Source: UBA12545 sp051024685 (lineage in GTDB: Bacteria; Bacillota; DSM-521; Neomoorellales; Neomoorellaceae). Taken from it: a stretch of DNA of 23,235 bases. The stretch lies in contig JAZHPA010000047.1 in NCBI GenBank assembly GCA_051024685.1, forward strand, positions 1 to 23,235, given 5' to 3'. The stretch's first letter is position 1. Each line of letters starts with the position of its first letter. Shown in pieces: positions 1-7,679 of the stretch. Below the pieces are notes generated by a model. It saw only the letters and a program-made list of their open reading frames with translations. It was not told the DNA's origin and did no database searches. A program made the position numbers and the translations under genes.

Positions 1-201
1 TGACAGAAATAACCCCTCCTGCAGCCTAAATCATCTAAAATCAGGGTTGCGGTTTTTCATAGGTGGGGATACGTCAGGCTGAAGACGGGTTGAATATTTC
101 GGTTTGGCCTTTGTCCCCGTATACATTAGGAAGAAAAACCTTGATAAATTAGGGATTGGATTTGAAGACCGAGAGACCAGTCCCAAAGGGGGCTAACCTC
201 C

Positions 202-1014
202 TTGCTAGCTTTGCCGGAAAAAAGCGTCTTACTGATAGAAGATTCAACCCTCACCAGGTTTTCCTCCAGGAGGGCACTGGAGGAGAGGGGCTACGTGGTA
301 GACGAAGCTGCCAGCGGCCAGGAGGCACTGGCTAAGGCCAGGGGAAGAGAAGAGCCATACGACCTGGTGATCCTCGACATCCATCTCCCGGGAATGGACG
401 GCCTGGCGGTGTTGGAGAACCTTAAAAGCCTGCCGGAGTATCGTTACGTGCCGGTCATGGTGGTGACAGTTGAGAGCAACGTATCAGTGGTCAAGCGGGC
501 TATAGAGCTCGGAGCGGTGGAGTACCTCTGCAAGCCCTTTTCGGTGGAGGAGTTGGTGCGCCGGGTGGAGAAACTGATAGGCCCGGGTGCTATAGGGGAG
601 GTTGCCCCCGCAGAGCTGCTCCATAAAGTACTTAAGAACGAGATCAACCGGGCGAGCAGGGGCGGGCTGAAGGTAGCCCTGGTCCTGGGCAGGTCTGAAG
701 GGGTGGACAAGGGCAAGATAGGGGAATGTGCCAGGCAGGCGCGGCGGCGCCTGCGCGAAATAGACACCGTCATAGAGCTGAGCAAGAGCACGCTGGCGCT
801 GGTCCTTCCCCTTACGGCGAAAGAAGGCGCCCAGGTGGTAATAACGAAACTGGCGGGCTTTCTGCCCGGGACGTGGAGTTACGGGATTGCGGTGTATCCC
901 GACAACGGAAAGGACGGGGAGGAGCTTTTCGCCTACGCCGCAGCTTCTTTAAAAGAGAGCTGGGAGAAGAAGAGCCTCAGAGTGCCGGGTCAGCAGCAGG
1001 CCCCTGACACTTAG
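202..1014 (+). CDS. Response regulator with degenerate GGDEF output domain
   Basis: Residues 1-125 form a receiver domain: acidic pocket E13/D14, phospho-acceptor D59 in an LVILDIHLPGMDG stretch, switch T89 and conserved K111 (CKPF). Residues ~140-255 keep the fold pattern of a GGDEF domain, ending in a GIAVYPDNGKDGEELF stretch like the usual SIGVA-YP-dG-d segment. However, the GGDEF signature position reads as an unrelated ELSKST stretch, so cyclase activity is very unlikely. The protein probably acts by phosphorylation-dependent contacts or as a nucleotide-sensing scaffold. The start is TTG with AAAGGGGG about ten bases upstream. No histidine kinase lies beside it in the window. It is followed by a decayed GGDEF remnant and two further c-di-GMP genes on the same strand. 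Receiver assignment is firm; the degenerate GGDEF is a by-eye inference. Confidence 0.82.
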   Translation: MLALPEKSVLLIEDSTLTRFSSRRALEERGYVVDEAASGQEALAKARGREEPYDLVILDIHLPGMDGLAVLENLKSLPEYRYVPVMVVTVESNVSVVKRAIELGAVEYLCKPFSVEELVRRVEKLIGPGAIGEVAPAELLHKVLKNEINRASRGGLKVALVLGRSEGVDKGKIGECARQARRRLREIDTVIELSKSTLALVLPLTAKEGAQVVITKLAGFLPGTWSYGIAVYPDNGKDGEELFAYAAASLKESWEKKSLRVPGQQQAPDT

Positions 1015-1028
1015 CACTTAAGGAAAAA

Positions 1029-1322
1029 GCCCTCACCGCCAATAGGGCGGTAGTAATAGCGGGTAAATTTTCTGCCGGGAGAAGAGGGGATGAGCCTGGA
1101 AGGAGTTTACTAGGACCGCGAGAGGAAACCCCCCGGGCCCGGCTGGAAAAGCCTCTGAAGTCGATATGCTTTTCGGGCGCGGAGATACCTTTGAGCCTGT
1201 CGGTGGGGCTGGCGCGGTTTCCGTCAGACGGGAAGGACGTAGATACGCTGCTCGCAGTGGCGGATGCTAGGATGTACGCGGTGAAGGAGGGAAAGAGCGA
1301 CTGCAAAAGGAGCGGCATTTAA
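1029..1322 (+). pseudogene. Decayed GGDEF-domain remnant
   Basis: A frame open from about 1008 to the TAA at 1320-1322 translates, without a usable start codon, into the second half of a GGDEF domain. An RRGDEP stretch sits where RYGGDEF would be. It is followed by a shortened linker, then IPLSLSVGLARFPSDGKD and LLAVADARMYAVKEGK, which match the normal C-terminal half of diguanylate cyclases. The segment between the signature and the SVGLA strand is around 15 residues shorter than usual, the F of the signature is P, and the N-terminal half is absent. I read it as a remnant left by deletion, perhaps of a paralogue of the neighbouring regulator. A low-expression fragment using the TTG at 1191 cannot be excluded. 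Confidence 0.55.
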
Positions 1323-1417
1323 CCCTCTTGCAGGACTGCGGTTAGGGCAAGCAAGTCTTTTCTGGCGAGCACTGCCCGCAGGAGGTATGCGGCTTCTTTA
1401 TGGAAAGAGGGAAATTA

Positions 1418-3664
1418 ATGCAATACTACGAAGCACTGAAGCAGATCGGCTTACAAAGACTGCAAGACAACATGAGCCAGGCCCTGGGGCTGGCAGCTTC
1501 GGTCACCTACCCGGACGGACAGCTCCTCACCAAAACCTCCAACCTATGCTCTTTCTGCGCCCTTCTTAATGCTAATCCAGAAGGGAGAGCCCGGTGTGCG
1601 GCTTCACGTGTAGTCTCTGCCAGGGCTGCCGTGGACGCAGGGAGAGCAGTCCTCGACACCTGCCATGCCGGGCTGGTGCATCTGGCAGTACCCCTTTGGG
1701 TAGCAGGAGAAACAGTAGCGGTACTGGTGGGCGGCAGCGTAGCGCTTAAGCCGCTCACAGAAGAGGAAGTAGCCGAACTTGCCCGGGAGACAGACATAGA
1801 CCGGGAAGAGCTCTGGGTAGCGGCTCAAGGGGTACCTTTATGGTCTGAAGAACGGTTGCGGACAGCGGCGGAGATGATGCGGGCAGTAACGGAAACCGTG
1901 GCCCAACTACTGTACGCCCGGCAGGAACTCCAGAAAAAGGTAGATGAACTCAGCGCCCTCTTTGAATTCAGCAAAACAATTTCCGGCAGCCTCCAGGTGG
2001 CCGAAGCCGCCCGGAAGGGACTCCAGGCGGTGCTGGGATTGACCGGTGCCACCAGCGGGTCGGTGGTGATGCTTAGCGAAACGGAGCCGGGGGCGGCAAC
2101 TTCCGAAGTAGCGGCTACCATGGAGTCCTCTAACGACTTAAAGGTTATTCCTGCAGGGGAAATAATAGCCGCCGTTGGGCGAGAAGCTATCGCCGCGCAC
2201 TTTGACAGCCGTCCCGAGGAGAGCACTCCCGAAGGAAGGCGGCCGGCAGTTGCGGTGCCGCTTACAGTTGGGGGGAAAGTAACAGGAGTACTCACCCTAG
2301 CAGGTAAACCAGGGGGGCAACGCTTCACCGAAGAAGAAGCCGTCTTCCTGACCACCCTGGGCACCATTCTGGGGCTGGCCCTGGAAAATGCCCGGCTTTT
2401 CCGGAAGGTGCAGGAAAGGGCCGCAATGCTTGAACGGCTAATCGAAGTAGGGCAGGTATTATCGAGCCACCTTGATGTAGACCTGGTGCTGGAGTCGGCT
2501 TTGGCAAGTGTGAGGGACGTGCTGGGCGCGCGGTGGTGTGCCCTGCGGGTGCTTGACGAAAATACCGGCGAACTGGTGCTTAGGGCTAGCTTAGGTATGA
2601 GCCCTAAGTTGCAAGAAAGGGTCGCCCGCGTCCGGCCGGAGGGTAATTTACTGGGTGAAGTGCTACAAAGAGGGGAACCCATAGTAGTGGAGGATCTGGC
2701 CACAGGCGAATCCAGCAGGCACCTGCCCTACTACGCCCTAGAGATGCGGGCCCTGATGGTAGCGCCTGTGAAAGCAGGCGGAAAGATCCTGGGCACGCTA
2801 AAGATTTATTCTCGCGTACCGCGTCGCTGGTCGGAAGAGGAAGTGGAGTACCTGGGTACCGTTGCAGCTCAAATCGGGCTGGCCCTGGAGAACGCCCGCC
2901 TTTACTCCTCCCTGCGAGAATACTACTTAAGCACCGTACAGGCCCTGGCGGCGGCCTTGGAGGCCAAGGACGTATACACGAGAGGACACTCCGTACGAGT
3001 AGCTAAATGGGCACGCTCCTGCGCCCGTATACTGGGACTTAGTGCTGAAGAAGAGGAACAGGTCTACCTGGCCGGCCTTTTACACGACCTGGGTAAAATT
3101 GGCGTACAAGAAGACATCCTTCTTAAACCGGGCCCCCTCACTCCGGAAGAAAGAAAAGAGATGCAGGGGCATCCAGAAATAGGAGCCAGGATCCTGGAAC
3201 CGGCCCGGTTTCCTGCGGAGGTCATTTTAGCCGTACGGCATCATCATGAAGACTATGGAGGCGGGGGTTATCCGGCCGGCCTTCAAGGAGAGGAGATCCC
3301 GCTTCTTGCGCGTATTATTCGTGTGGCCGATGCTTACGACGCCATGAGCTCCGCCAGGCCTTACAGGGAGGCCTTTAGCCCGGAGGAGGCGAGGGAGGAA
3401 CTAAAACGGTGTGCGGGCCGGCAATTTGACCCCCGGGTGGTGGAGGCATTTCTGCGGATACCGCAAGAGGAAATGGAAAATATTGCTACAGCGGGGGGGG
3501 GGGGGGGGTACCCTGATAGCTTTGCTTGGCGAAATACTTTTTCTAGTGAGGCGGCCACGCTGACTCGAGCCGGGCATACTGTGATAGAGAGGGCCACGAC
3601 CGCCCGGGATAAACAGGAAGGCTGGCTTAACCGCACAGCGTTCCGTGTGACCGAAGCAGTATAA
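1418..3664 (+). CDS. PocR-GAF-GAF-HD-GYP sensor, predicted c-di-GMP phosphodiesterase
   Basis: The 748-residue product has four parts. Residues ~1-165 form a PocR-type sensory domain rich in cysteines (CSFC, RC, TCHAG), of the kind predicted to sense small hydrocarbon derivatives. A short coiled coil follows, then two GAF domains (~185-335 and ~340-495), each ending in LALENARL. Residues ~500-685 are an HD-GYP domain with H556/D557 in LLHDLGKIG, the HHE triad at 609-611 and GYP at 617-619, so hydrolysis of c-di-GMP to pGpG/GMP is expected. I prefer the ATG at 1418, with AGAGGG six bases upstream, over the in-frame ATG at 1400, whose AGGAGG lies 14 bases away. Glycines 693-697 are encoded by a 16-G run, after which a 51-residue tail of low-complexity character follows; that tail may be frame-variable. 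No membrane segment is seen, so the protein is probably cytoplasmic. Confidence 0.9.
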   Translation: MQYYEALKQIGLQRLQDNMSQALGLAASVTYPDGQLLTKTSNLCSFCALLNANPEGRARCAASRVVSARAAVDAGRAVLDTCHAGLVHLAVPLWVAGETVAVLVGGSVALKPLTEEEVAELARETDIDREELWVAAQGVPLWSEERLRTAAEMMRAVTETVAQLLYARQELQKKVDELSALFEFSKTISGSLQVAEAARKGLQAVLGLTGATSGSVVMLSETEPGAATSEVAATMESSNDLKVIPAGEIIAAVGREAIAAHFDSRPEESTPEGRRPAVAVPLTVGGKVTGVLTLAGKPGGQRFTEEEAVFLTTLGTILGLALENARLFRKVQERAAMLERLIEVGQVLSSHLDVDLVLESALASVRDVLGARWCALRVLDENTGELVLRASLGMSPKLQERVARVRPEGNLLGEVLQRGEPIVVEDLATGESSRHLPYYALEMRALMVAPVKAGGKILGTLKIYSRVPRRWSEEEVEYLGTVAAQIGLALENARLYSSLREYYLSTVQALAAALEAKDVYTRGHSVRVAKWARSCARILGLSAEEEEQVYLAGLLHDLGKIGVQEDILLKPGPLTPEERKEMQGHPEIGARILEPARFPAEVILAVRHHHEDYGGGGYPAGLQGEEIPLLARIIRVADAYDAMSSARPYREAFSPEEAREELKRCAGRQFDPRVVEAFLRIPQEEMENIATAGGGGGYPDSFAWRNTFSSEAATLTRAGHTVIERATTARDKQEGWLNRTAFRVTEAV
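3493..3508 (+). repeat. Poly-G tract, 16 consecutive G, inside a coding sequence
   Basis: Sixteen uninterrupted G residues encode the last base of an Ala codon and five Gly codons just after the HD-GYP domain. Gain of one G would end the protein three codons later (V-P-stop). Loss of one G would give a different tail of about 18 mostly hydrophobic residues. Such tracts are classical slipped-strand sites in phase-variable genes, but they are also frequent places for sequencing or assembly error. Confidence 0.95.
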
Positions 3665-3747
3665 GCAGTAACCTTCTAACAGACCTAATTACCAGGCGTG
3701 CGTTGCCAGATTACTCGTCTTTACAGTAAGTGCGAGGTCATCGGGTA

Positions 3748-4680
3748 ATGAGTGTAGAACAGGCTAAGGATTTGTCTGAGCTCTGTAAAATTGTGATATA
3801 TTTTCTATCCGCCCTGGGTATGGGAATTTGCCTTTACAGAGGGCGTAACCGCAAAGGACGCTGGCCCGAAAAATTACTTCTTCTGGGATTATTAACTATG
3901 GGTGCCGGTACTTTTTTAAATGCGTATTCCATAAAACTCGGTCTTCCCGAAAGCTGGGGAAAGATTCTGGGCGATTTGGTGCTGGTGAACGCCGGCACGG
4001 CAGTAACTATAGTAGCCATGTACCTCCTCACCATAAAATTCCACCTGGTAGCCCTGGCACTCAAGAAAGAAGCAAATACCGACCCCCTAACAGGCCTTTA
4101 CAACCGCAGAACCTTTTTCCGGGAACTGGACCGCAGGTTAGAAAGGGACGGAAGTTTTGTGGTGGCCGTCATAGATTTAGATAACATGAAGCAGATAAAC
4201 GACACCCTCGGTCACCAGGTGGGAGACGCAGTTTTAGAGGCGGCCGGGAAGGCACTCAGGAAGAGCACGCAGGCAGAAGATATAGTTGCCCGGTACGGAG
4301 GAGACGAGTTTGCAGTCTTGTTTGCCGGCCGGGGACCGCGGGTGGAAAAATTCAAGGCCAAGTTAAAAGAGAACCTGCTGGCAGAACTGCCTTATACTGG
4401 GAGTATAGAGGTTGGTATTTCGGCCGGGCTGGCCTGCTACCCTGAAGATGGTGGGGACGCCCGCTCTCTCCTTTCAGCTGCCGACGCGCGCATGTATGCC
4501 GAAAAAGAAGCAAAGAAGAACCGCCCGTATGCGTTTGGCCTCTTGTCCAAAAACAGTAACCCGGTGGAATGCAGAATAACCCGGAAAAGGCTTTTTTACG
4601 GTTGTGGATGGGAGAAGAGAGTTATTTTAGCGGAGGCAGCCCGGCGGCCTGCAGGTTGCTCGGACTTGTCCTTCTGGTAG
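3748..4680 (+). CDS. Membrane diguanylate cyclase (GGDEF)
   Basis: The product (310 residues from the ATG at 3748) has about three N-terminal membrane helices within residues ~10-110, then a GGDEF domain at ~115-262. It starts with the usual NTDPLTGLYNRR and carries an intact RYGGDEF (GGDEF at 184-188), so synthesis of c-di-GMP from GTP is expected. The allosteric inhibitory site, normally RxxD five residues before the signature, reads QAED (175-178), so classical product inhibition is probably lost. The start at 3748 has GAGGT nine bases upstream; the in-frame GTG at 3730 has no good site. The last ~50 residues after the GGDEF fold look unrelated to the family and may be read-through after an ancient frameshift. 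It lies 83 bases after the HD-GYP gene and is convergent with the methyltransferase operon, so a synthase and a hydrolase of the same messenger are neighbours. Confidence 0.9.
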   Translation: MSVEQAKDLSELCKIVIYFLSALGMGICLYRGRNRKGRWPEKLLLLGLLTMGAGTFLNAYSIKLGLPESWGKILGDLVLVNAGTAVTIVAMYLLTIKFHLVALALKKEANTDPLTGLYNRRTFFRELDRRLERDGSFVVAVIDLDNMKQINDTLGHQVGDAVLEAAGKALRKSTQAEDIVARYGGDEFAVLFAGRGPRVEKFKAKLKENLLAELPYTGSIEVGISAGLACYPEDGGDARSLLSAADARMYAEKEAKKNRPYAFGLLSKNSNPVECRITRKRLFYGCGWEKRVILAEAARRPAGCSDLSFW

Positions 4681-4738
4681 GTAGAGGGTATGTTGGGTGT
4701 GACGTGCTTCCGGGCCGCTCCTGGCTACCGGTGTATTT

Positions 4739-5620
4739 TCAGGAGGAAGCCTTTTGGCTCTCTCTGGACCTTTCCCTAGCAGCATAAGCCAACATGTTAC
4801 CGGCGGCCTGCACGGCAGGATACACCCAGGGTGCGTTAGCCAGGGAACCGTAAAAGAGGAAGTCCGCTCCCCACGCCAGGGGTAGAGTGAGGGCGGCGGT
4901 GGCCGTCGCTATCCGTACCGCCTCTGAAGGGCGGTTCTCCCGTATCCAGAGATAAAAGCCGTTGCAGGGCGCGCACCCTACAGGCAGGTCCCACCTTTCC
5001 TTAGCCCGGGTGACGGTTAAAGCTGCCCAGCCGATGCTGGTCAAGTCAAGGACTCCGGCATCAATCATTATGTCACTGAAGCCGCGGGCCCGGAGTTTGG
5101 CAAGAAGTCCGTCAGGCCCGTCTAATAGCTTCAGCCGGTCCTGAGGCCTTACGGCTGTATTGCCCAGGGCCAGGACCACCACCCTCCGGACGCCGCACTC
5201 CTCGAGAAGGGCAAGCTCCTCTTCGGTCATACGCTCGTCTAAAGAATTGTAAATTATCCGCTGGATTAAAGGGGAACCTTTCAGTTCCTTCAGCACCTGC
5301 ATCCTTACGGCCCGGCTGGCGGAATCCAACATGAGAGGTTCCTGGCAGTTTTCGGCGACAAACTCCAGGTACCTGCGCAATGCCAGGGGCGTCTCCCCGA
5401 TCACGTCAATAATACGCGGAAGAGAGTAGGCCCGCGCGAGCTCTTCCTCCTGTTGGAGCAGCTCACGGGCTGCCTGAACATCGAACAAGCCCTGCTCGCC
5501 ATCGTGTACGAGCTTTTGGCCCCGGTAGAAAATGCTACCGACCATGATCGTCGGCCGGCGGCCGGCTAACTCAGGGCCGGATAATTTTTCGGTTGTCTGG
5601 CGCAGCTCGTGGGGGAACAC
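4739..5620 (-). CDS. MtrH-like methyltransferase (methyl-corrinoid:tetrahydrofolate)
   Basis: The 293-residue protein resembles the MtrH family, which folds as a dihydropteroate-synthase-like TIM barrel. In bacteria these act as methyl-corrinoid:tetrahydrofolate methyltransferases, e.g. MtgA of glycine betaine systems. Recognisable stretches are TIMVGSIFYRGQKLV at ~24-38, IDVIGETP, PLMLDSAS, IYNSLDER, MIDAGVLD and the C-terminal CAPCNG and GADFLFYGSL. These correspond to the usual strand ends around the pterin pocket. The start is GTG at 5620, with AGGAGG at 5629-5634 eight bases upstream; the stop of the preceding methyltransferase gene is only 38 bases away. As last gene of the operon it would move the methyl group from the corrinoid protein to tetrahydrofolate, giving methyl-THF for the Wood-Ljungdahl pathway. 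The acceptor is inferred from family and context. Confidence 0.85.
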   Translation of the reverse strand: MFPHELRQTTEKLSGPELAGRRPTIMVGSIFYRGQKLVHDGEQGLFDVQAARELLQQEEELARAYSLPRIIDVIGETPLALRRYLEFVAENCQEPLMLDSASRAVRMQVLKELKGSPLIQRIIYNSLDERMTEEELALLEECGVRRVVVLALGNTAVRPQDRLKLLDGPDGLLAKLRARGFSDIMIDAGVLDLTSIGWAALTVTRAKERWDLPVGCAPCNGFYLWIRENRPSEAVRIATATAALTLPLAWGADFLFYGSLANAPWVYPAVQAAGNMLAYAARERSRESQKASS

Positions 5621-5658
5621 TCAGGAAACCTCCTGTACAACGCAAACTTTATCGAGGC

Positions 5659-7020
5659 TTAAAACAGGCCCATGCCGGCCAGCTTTTCTTTGACTGCCTC
5701 GTACTTCCTCTGCCACTCTGCCACGGGCTCTATGCGGACCAGGTTATAGACTTCATTGAAAGGTCGGCCGAGCAGAGGTTGGGCGAAGGTGTGTTGATAA
5801 AGGGGCAGAAGCCGGGAGATAAGTTCGTTGGCTTGGCCGTAGGTTAAGCGCTTATCCACCACGGCTCGCCCTACTTCGGCCATCAGGCGTGTTTCCAGGC
5901 CGCTGGCATGGTGTGTCTTACCGTTGGTAGCTGCTACGCCTAAAAGGTGCATACCGCCCGTTACATTGGCGATGGCGTTGGCCGCCACCTCCAACAGCAG
6001 CTCTTCCGTGCCCGCGCCGTTAGTGGCGAAGATGTCGCCTAAAAGAATGATAGGACTGTGGCGGGCAAAGGCGCGGCCGACCAAATTGATAACCCACATG
6101 ACTTCGGGGGTGCTGGTGGAAGTGTAACGGATGTGAACCGGGTGGCAGAGATGCAGGTGGGCCTGGTTCACCAGGACCCCCAGCATGAAAGCCGCCATCG
6201 TAGCTATGGCCGTAGCCTCCGGGCCCCCGGCGTAACCACCTACCATGGGGTTAGGGAGGTTGCCGTTATAGCCCCCGTATTCTACAAAATTGGCCACCTT
6301 GGCCAGGTTATGGTAATCGGTTTTGAGTTCGCTTAAGATGGGCACCAGGTGGATATCACAGGTCCGCAGGTAATCGGGGTGGGCCACCGCCAGGTCCCCC
6401 AGAGAAGTACCGCTGCTTTCGGCGGCAATAAGGGGCATTCCCGGGCGGCCGCAGCGGGTAATACCCTGACGCAAGAAACTTAATTCCCGGCGGGTGGCAG
6501 TGATCTCCAGGGGACTTCCGGTCCGTACTTCCCGACCGTCCACCATCACAATAGCTCCGTGGTCCAGGCCGTCAATCAGGGGCTCCCGGGCGTAAGACAG
6601 GACGGTTGCCAGGTACAATTCCTCAGGGATAGGGGCACCCGCGTTTCCGCCGAAGACCACGGGGTAGCGCGTATCGTCCGGCCGGCGGGCGAAAAGCAGC
6701 CGGCTGTCGCGACCCTGGCCTACTGTTATTTCCTTAGGGGCCGCCTGGAGAGCGGACTCGATCTCTTCCCTGGTGAACTGCATAATCCGACTTGTAGAGC
6801 GGCAGTACAAGCCTACGCTCACGGCCATCTCCAGCCCGGCAGCATACAGGGCGTCGGCCTGTTTTTCGTCTTCCGGTACTATTTCTTCCAGCCGGAAACG
6901 CAGGCCGTATTCCTTGGCCAGGCGTCGGGCTGTAGCGGCCACCAACTGGAGATCAAACTCGGCTTCGGCCATGTAGGGCCCTGTTTCTGCCCGCTCCATT
7001 ATATCCACAAAGCTCAGCAC
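5659..7020 (-). CDS. MtmB-family (monomethylamine methyltransferase-like) corrinoid methyltransferase lacking pyrrolysine
   Basis: The 453-residue length and co-linear motifs match the monomethylamine methyltransferase MtmB family rather than MttB: AGLEMAVSVGLYC near 61-73, GQGRDS, CGRPGM at 190-195, ELKTD, GGYAGG at 261-266, PVHIR at 294-298, and LETRLMAEVGRA near 375-386. In archaeal MtmB an in-frame UAG encodes pyrrolysine at 202, right after AGRPGMGV. Here the same place is I198, in CGRPGMPLI, and there is no internal stop. By eye, other pocket residues also differ: E229, E259, Q333 and Y335 of MtmB fall at L225, L255, D329 and F331. It should transfer a methyl group to the corrinoid protein encoded just upstream, but from a substrate other than monomethylamine, or by another mechanism. 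The start is GTG at 7020, with AGGAGGTGA overlapping the end of the corrinoid gene, implying translational coupling. Confidence 0.85.
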   Translation of the reverse strand: MLSFVDIMERAETGPYMAEAEFDLQLVAATARRLAKEYGLRFRLEEIVPEDEKQADALYAAGLEMAVSVGLYCRSTSRIMQFTREEIESALQAAPKEITVGQGRDSRLLFARRPDDTRYPVVFGGNAGAPIPEELYLATVLSYAREPLIDGLDHGAIVMVDGREVRTGSPLEITATRRELSFLRQGITRCGRPGMPLIAAESSGTSLGDLAVAHPDYLRTCDIHLVPILSELKTDYHNLAKVANFVEYGGYNGNLPNPMVGGYAGGPEATAIATMAAFMLGVLVNQAHLHLCHPVHIRYTSTSTPEVMWVINLVGRAFARHSPIILLGDIFATNGAGTEELLLEVAANAIANVTGGMHLLGVAATNGKTHHASGLETRLMAEVGRAVVDKRLTYGQANELISRLLPLYQHTFAQPLLGRPFNEVYNLVRIEPVAEWQRKYEAVKEKLAGMGLF

Positions 7021-7022
7021 TT

Positions 7023-7679
7023 TTACTCACCTCCTATCAGCCGGCGGACCAAATGGACGGCTTCCATGGCATTTTCCGCGTAACCGTCGGCCTTTATTTC
7101 TCGGGCGTAGTCGGCATTAACGGCGGCTCCCCCTATGATTATCCGGTATTTTTCTCGCTGCCCCTTCTCCTGGAAAAGATTTATAACATCCCGCAGGTAG
7201 GGCCGGGAAGTAGTGAGCAGGGAAGAAAGGGCCACGACCTGCGGCTTTTCCTTAAGAGCTGCCTCCAGGATTTTACCGGCCGGCACGTCCACGCCCAGGT
7301 CCAGGACCTCAAAACCAGCGGCTACCAGCATGGAGCTCACTATGTTTTTGCCGATGTCGTGGATATCGGTTTCCACAGTAGCTATCAACACCTTACCCCG
7401 GGATTGATAGCCGGTGCACTGGCGCTGCAGTTCGGGTTGCAGGATTTCCAAGGCGGCCTTAAGGGCGTTACCGGCCAGCATCAGGTCGGCCAGGAAATAT
7501 TCGCCGGCTTCAAACTTTTGCCCCACAACCTGTGCACCGGCAATGAGCCCCTGATCCAAGATTGCTTGCGGATCTAGCCCTTGGGCCAGACCGTCCCGCA
7601 CGGCCTGGAGAGCAGCTTGGCTATCGCCGTCTATCACCGCCTGACGAGCAGCATCCAAAGGGTCATTGATGGTTGCCAT
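7023..7679 (-). CDS. Corrinoid (methylamine-type) carrier protein
   Basis: The 218-residue protein has the two-domain plan of MtmC/MtbC/MttC-type carriers: an N-terminal four-helix cap (~1-90) and a Rossmann-like B12 domain (~95-218). The cobalamin signature is complete: D105-I-H107-D-I-G110, with H107 as the expected lower cobalt ligand, then an SSLLTTS loop (Ser-Leu motif) and IIGGAAVN (Gly-Gly motif). It would carry the methyl group between the MtmB-like enzyme and the MtrH-like enzyme. The ATG at 7679 lies inside the last codons of the ATPase gene (17-base overlap) with GGGAGG nearby, and its stop is two bases before the next start. No gene for a RamA-type reductive activase is present in the window, so reactivation of oxidised cobalt must be encoded elsewhere. 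Confidence 0.93.
   Translation of the reverse strand: MATINDPLDAARQAVIDGDSQAALQAVRDGLAQGLDPQAILDQGLIAGAQVVGQKFEAGEYFLADLMLAGNALKAALEILQPELQRQCTGYQSRGKVLIATVETDIHDIGKNIVSSMLVAAGFEVLDLGVDVPAGKILEAALKEKPQVVALSSLLTTSRPYLRDVINLFQEKGQREKYRIIIGGAAVNADYAREIKADGYAENAMEAVHLVRRLIGGE

Noticed and set aside
1..201. Promoter or riboswitch in the left edge region
   Set aside because: TTGAAT (90-95) and TATACA (120-125) are 24 bases apart, too far for a standard promoter, and no riboswitch blocks were recognised.
1825..2703. 292-codon open frame on the minus strand inside the PocR-HD-GYP gene
   Set aside because: It is an antisense shadow of a GC-rich gene with clear GAF domains on the plus strand; its translation is Ser/Arg/Pro-rich with no domain.
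5659..7020. Glycine betaine/trimethylamine (MttB-type) methyltransferase
   Set aside because: Length and motif order (CGRPGM, GGYAGG, PVHIR, LETRLMAEVGRA) fit the MtmB family better than MttB.
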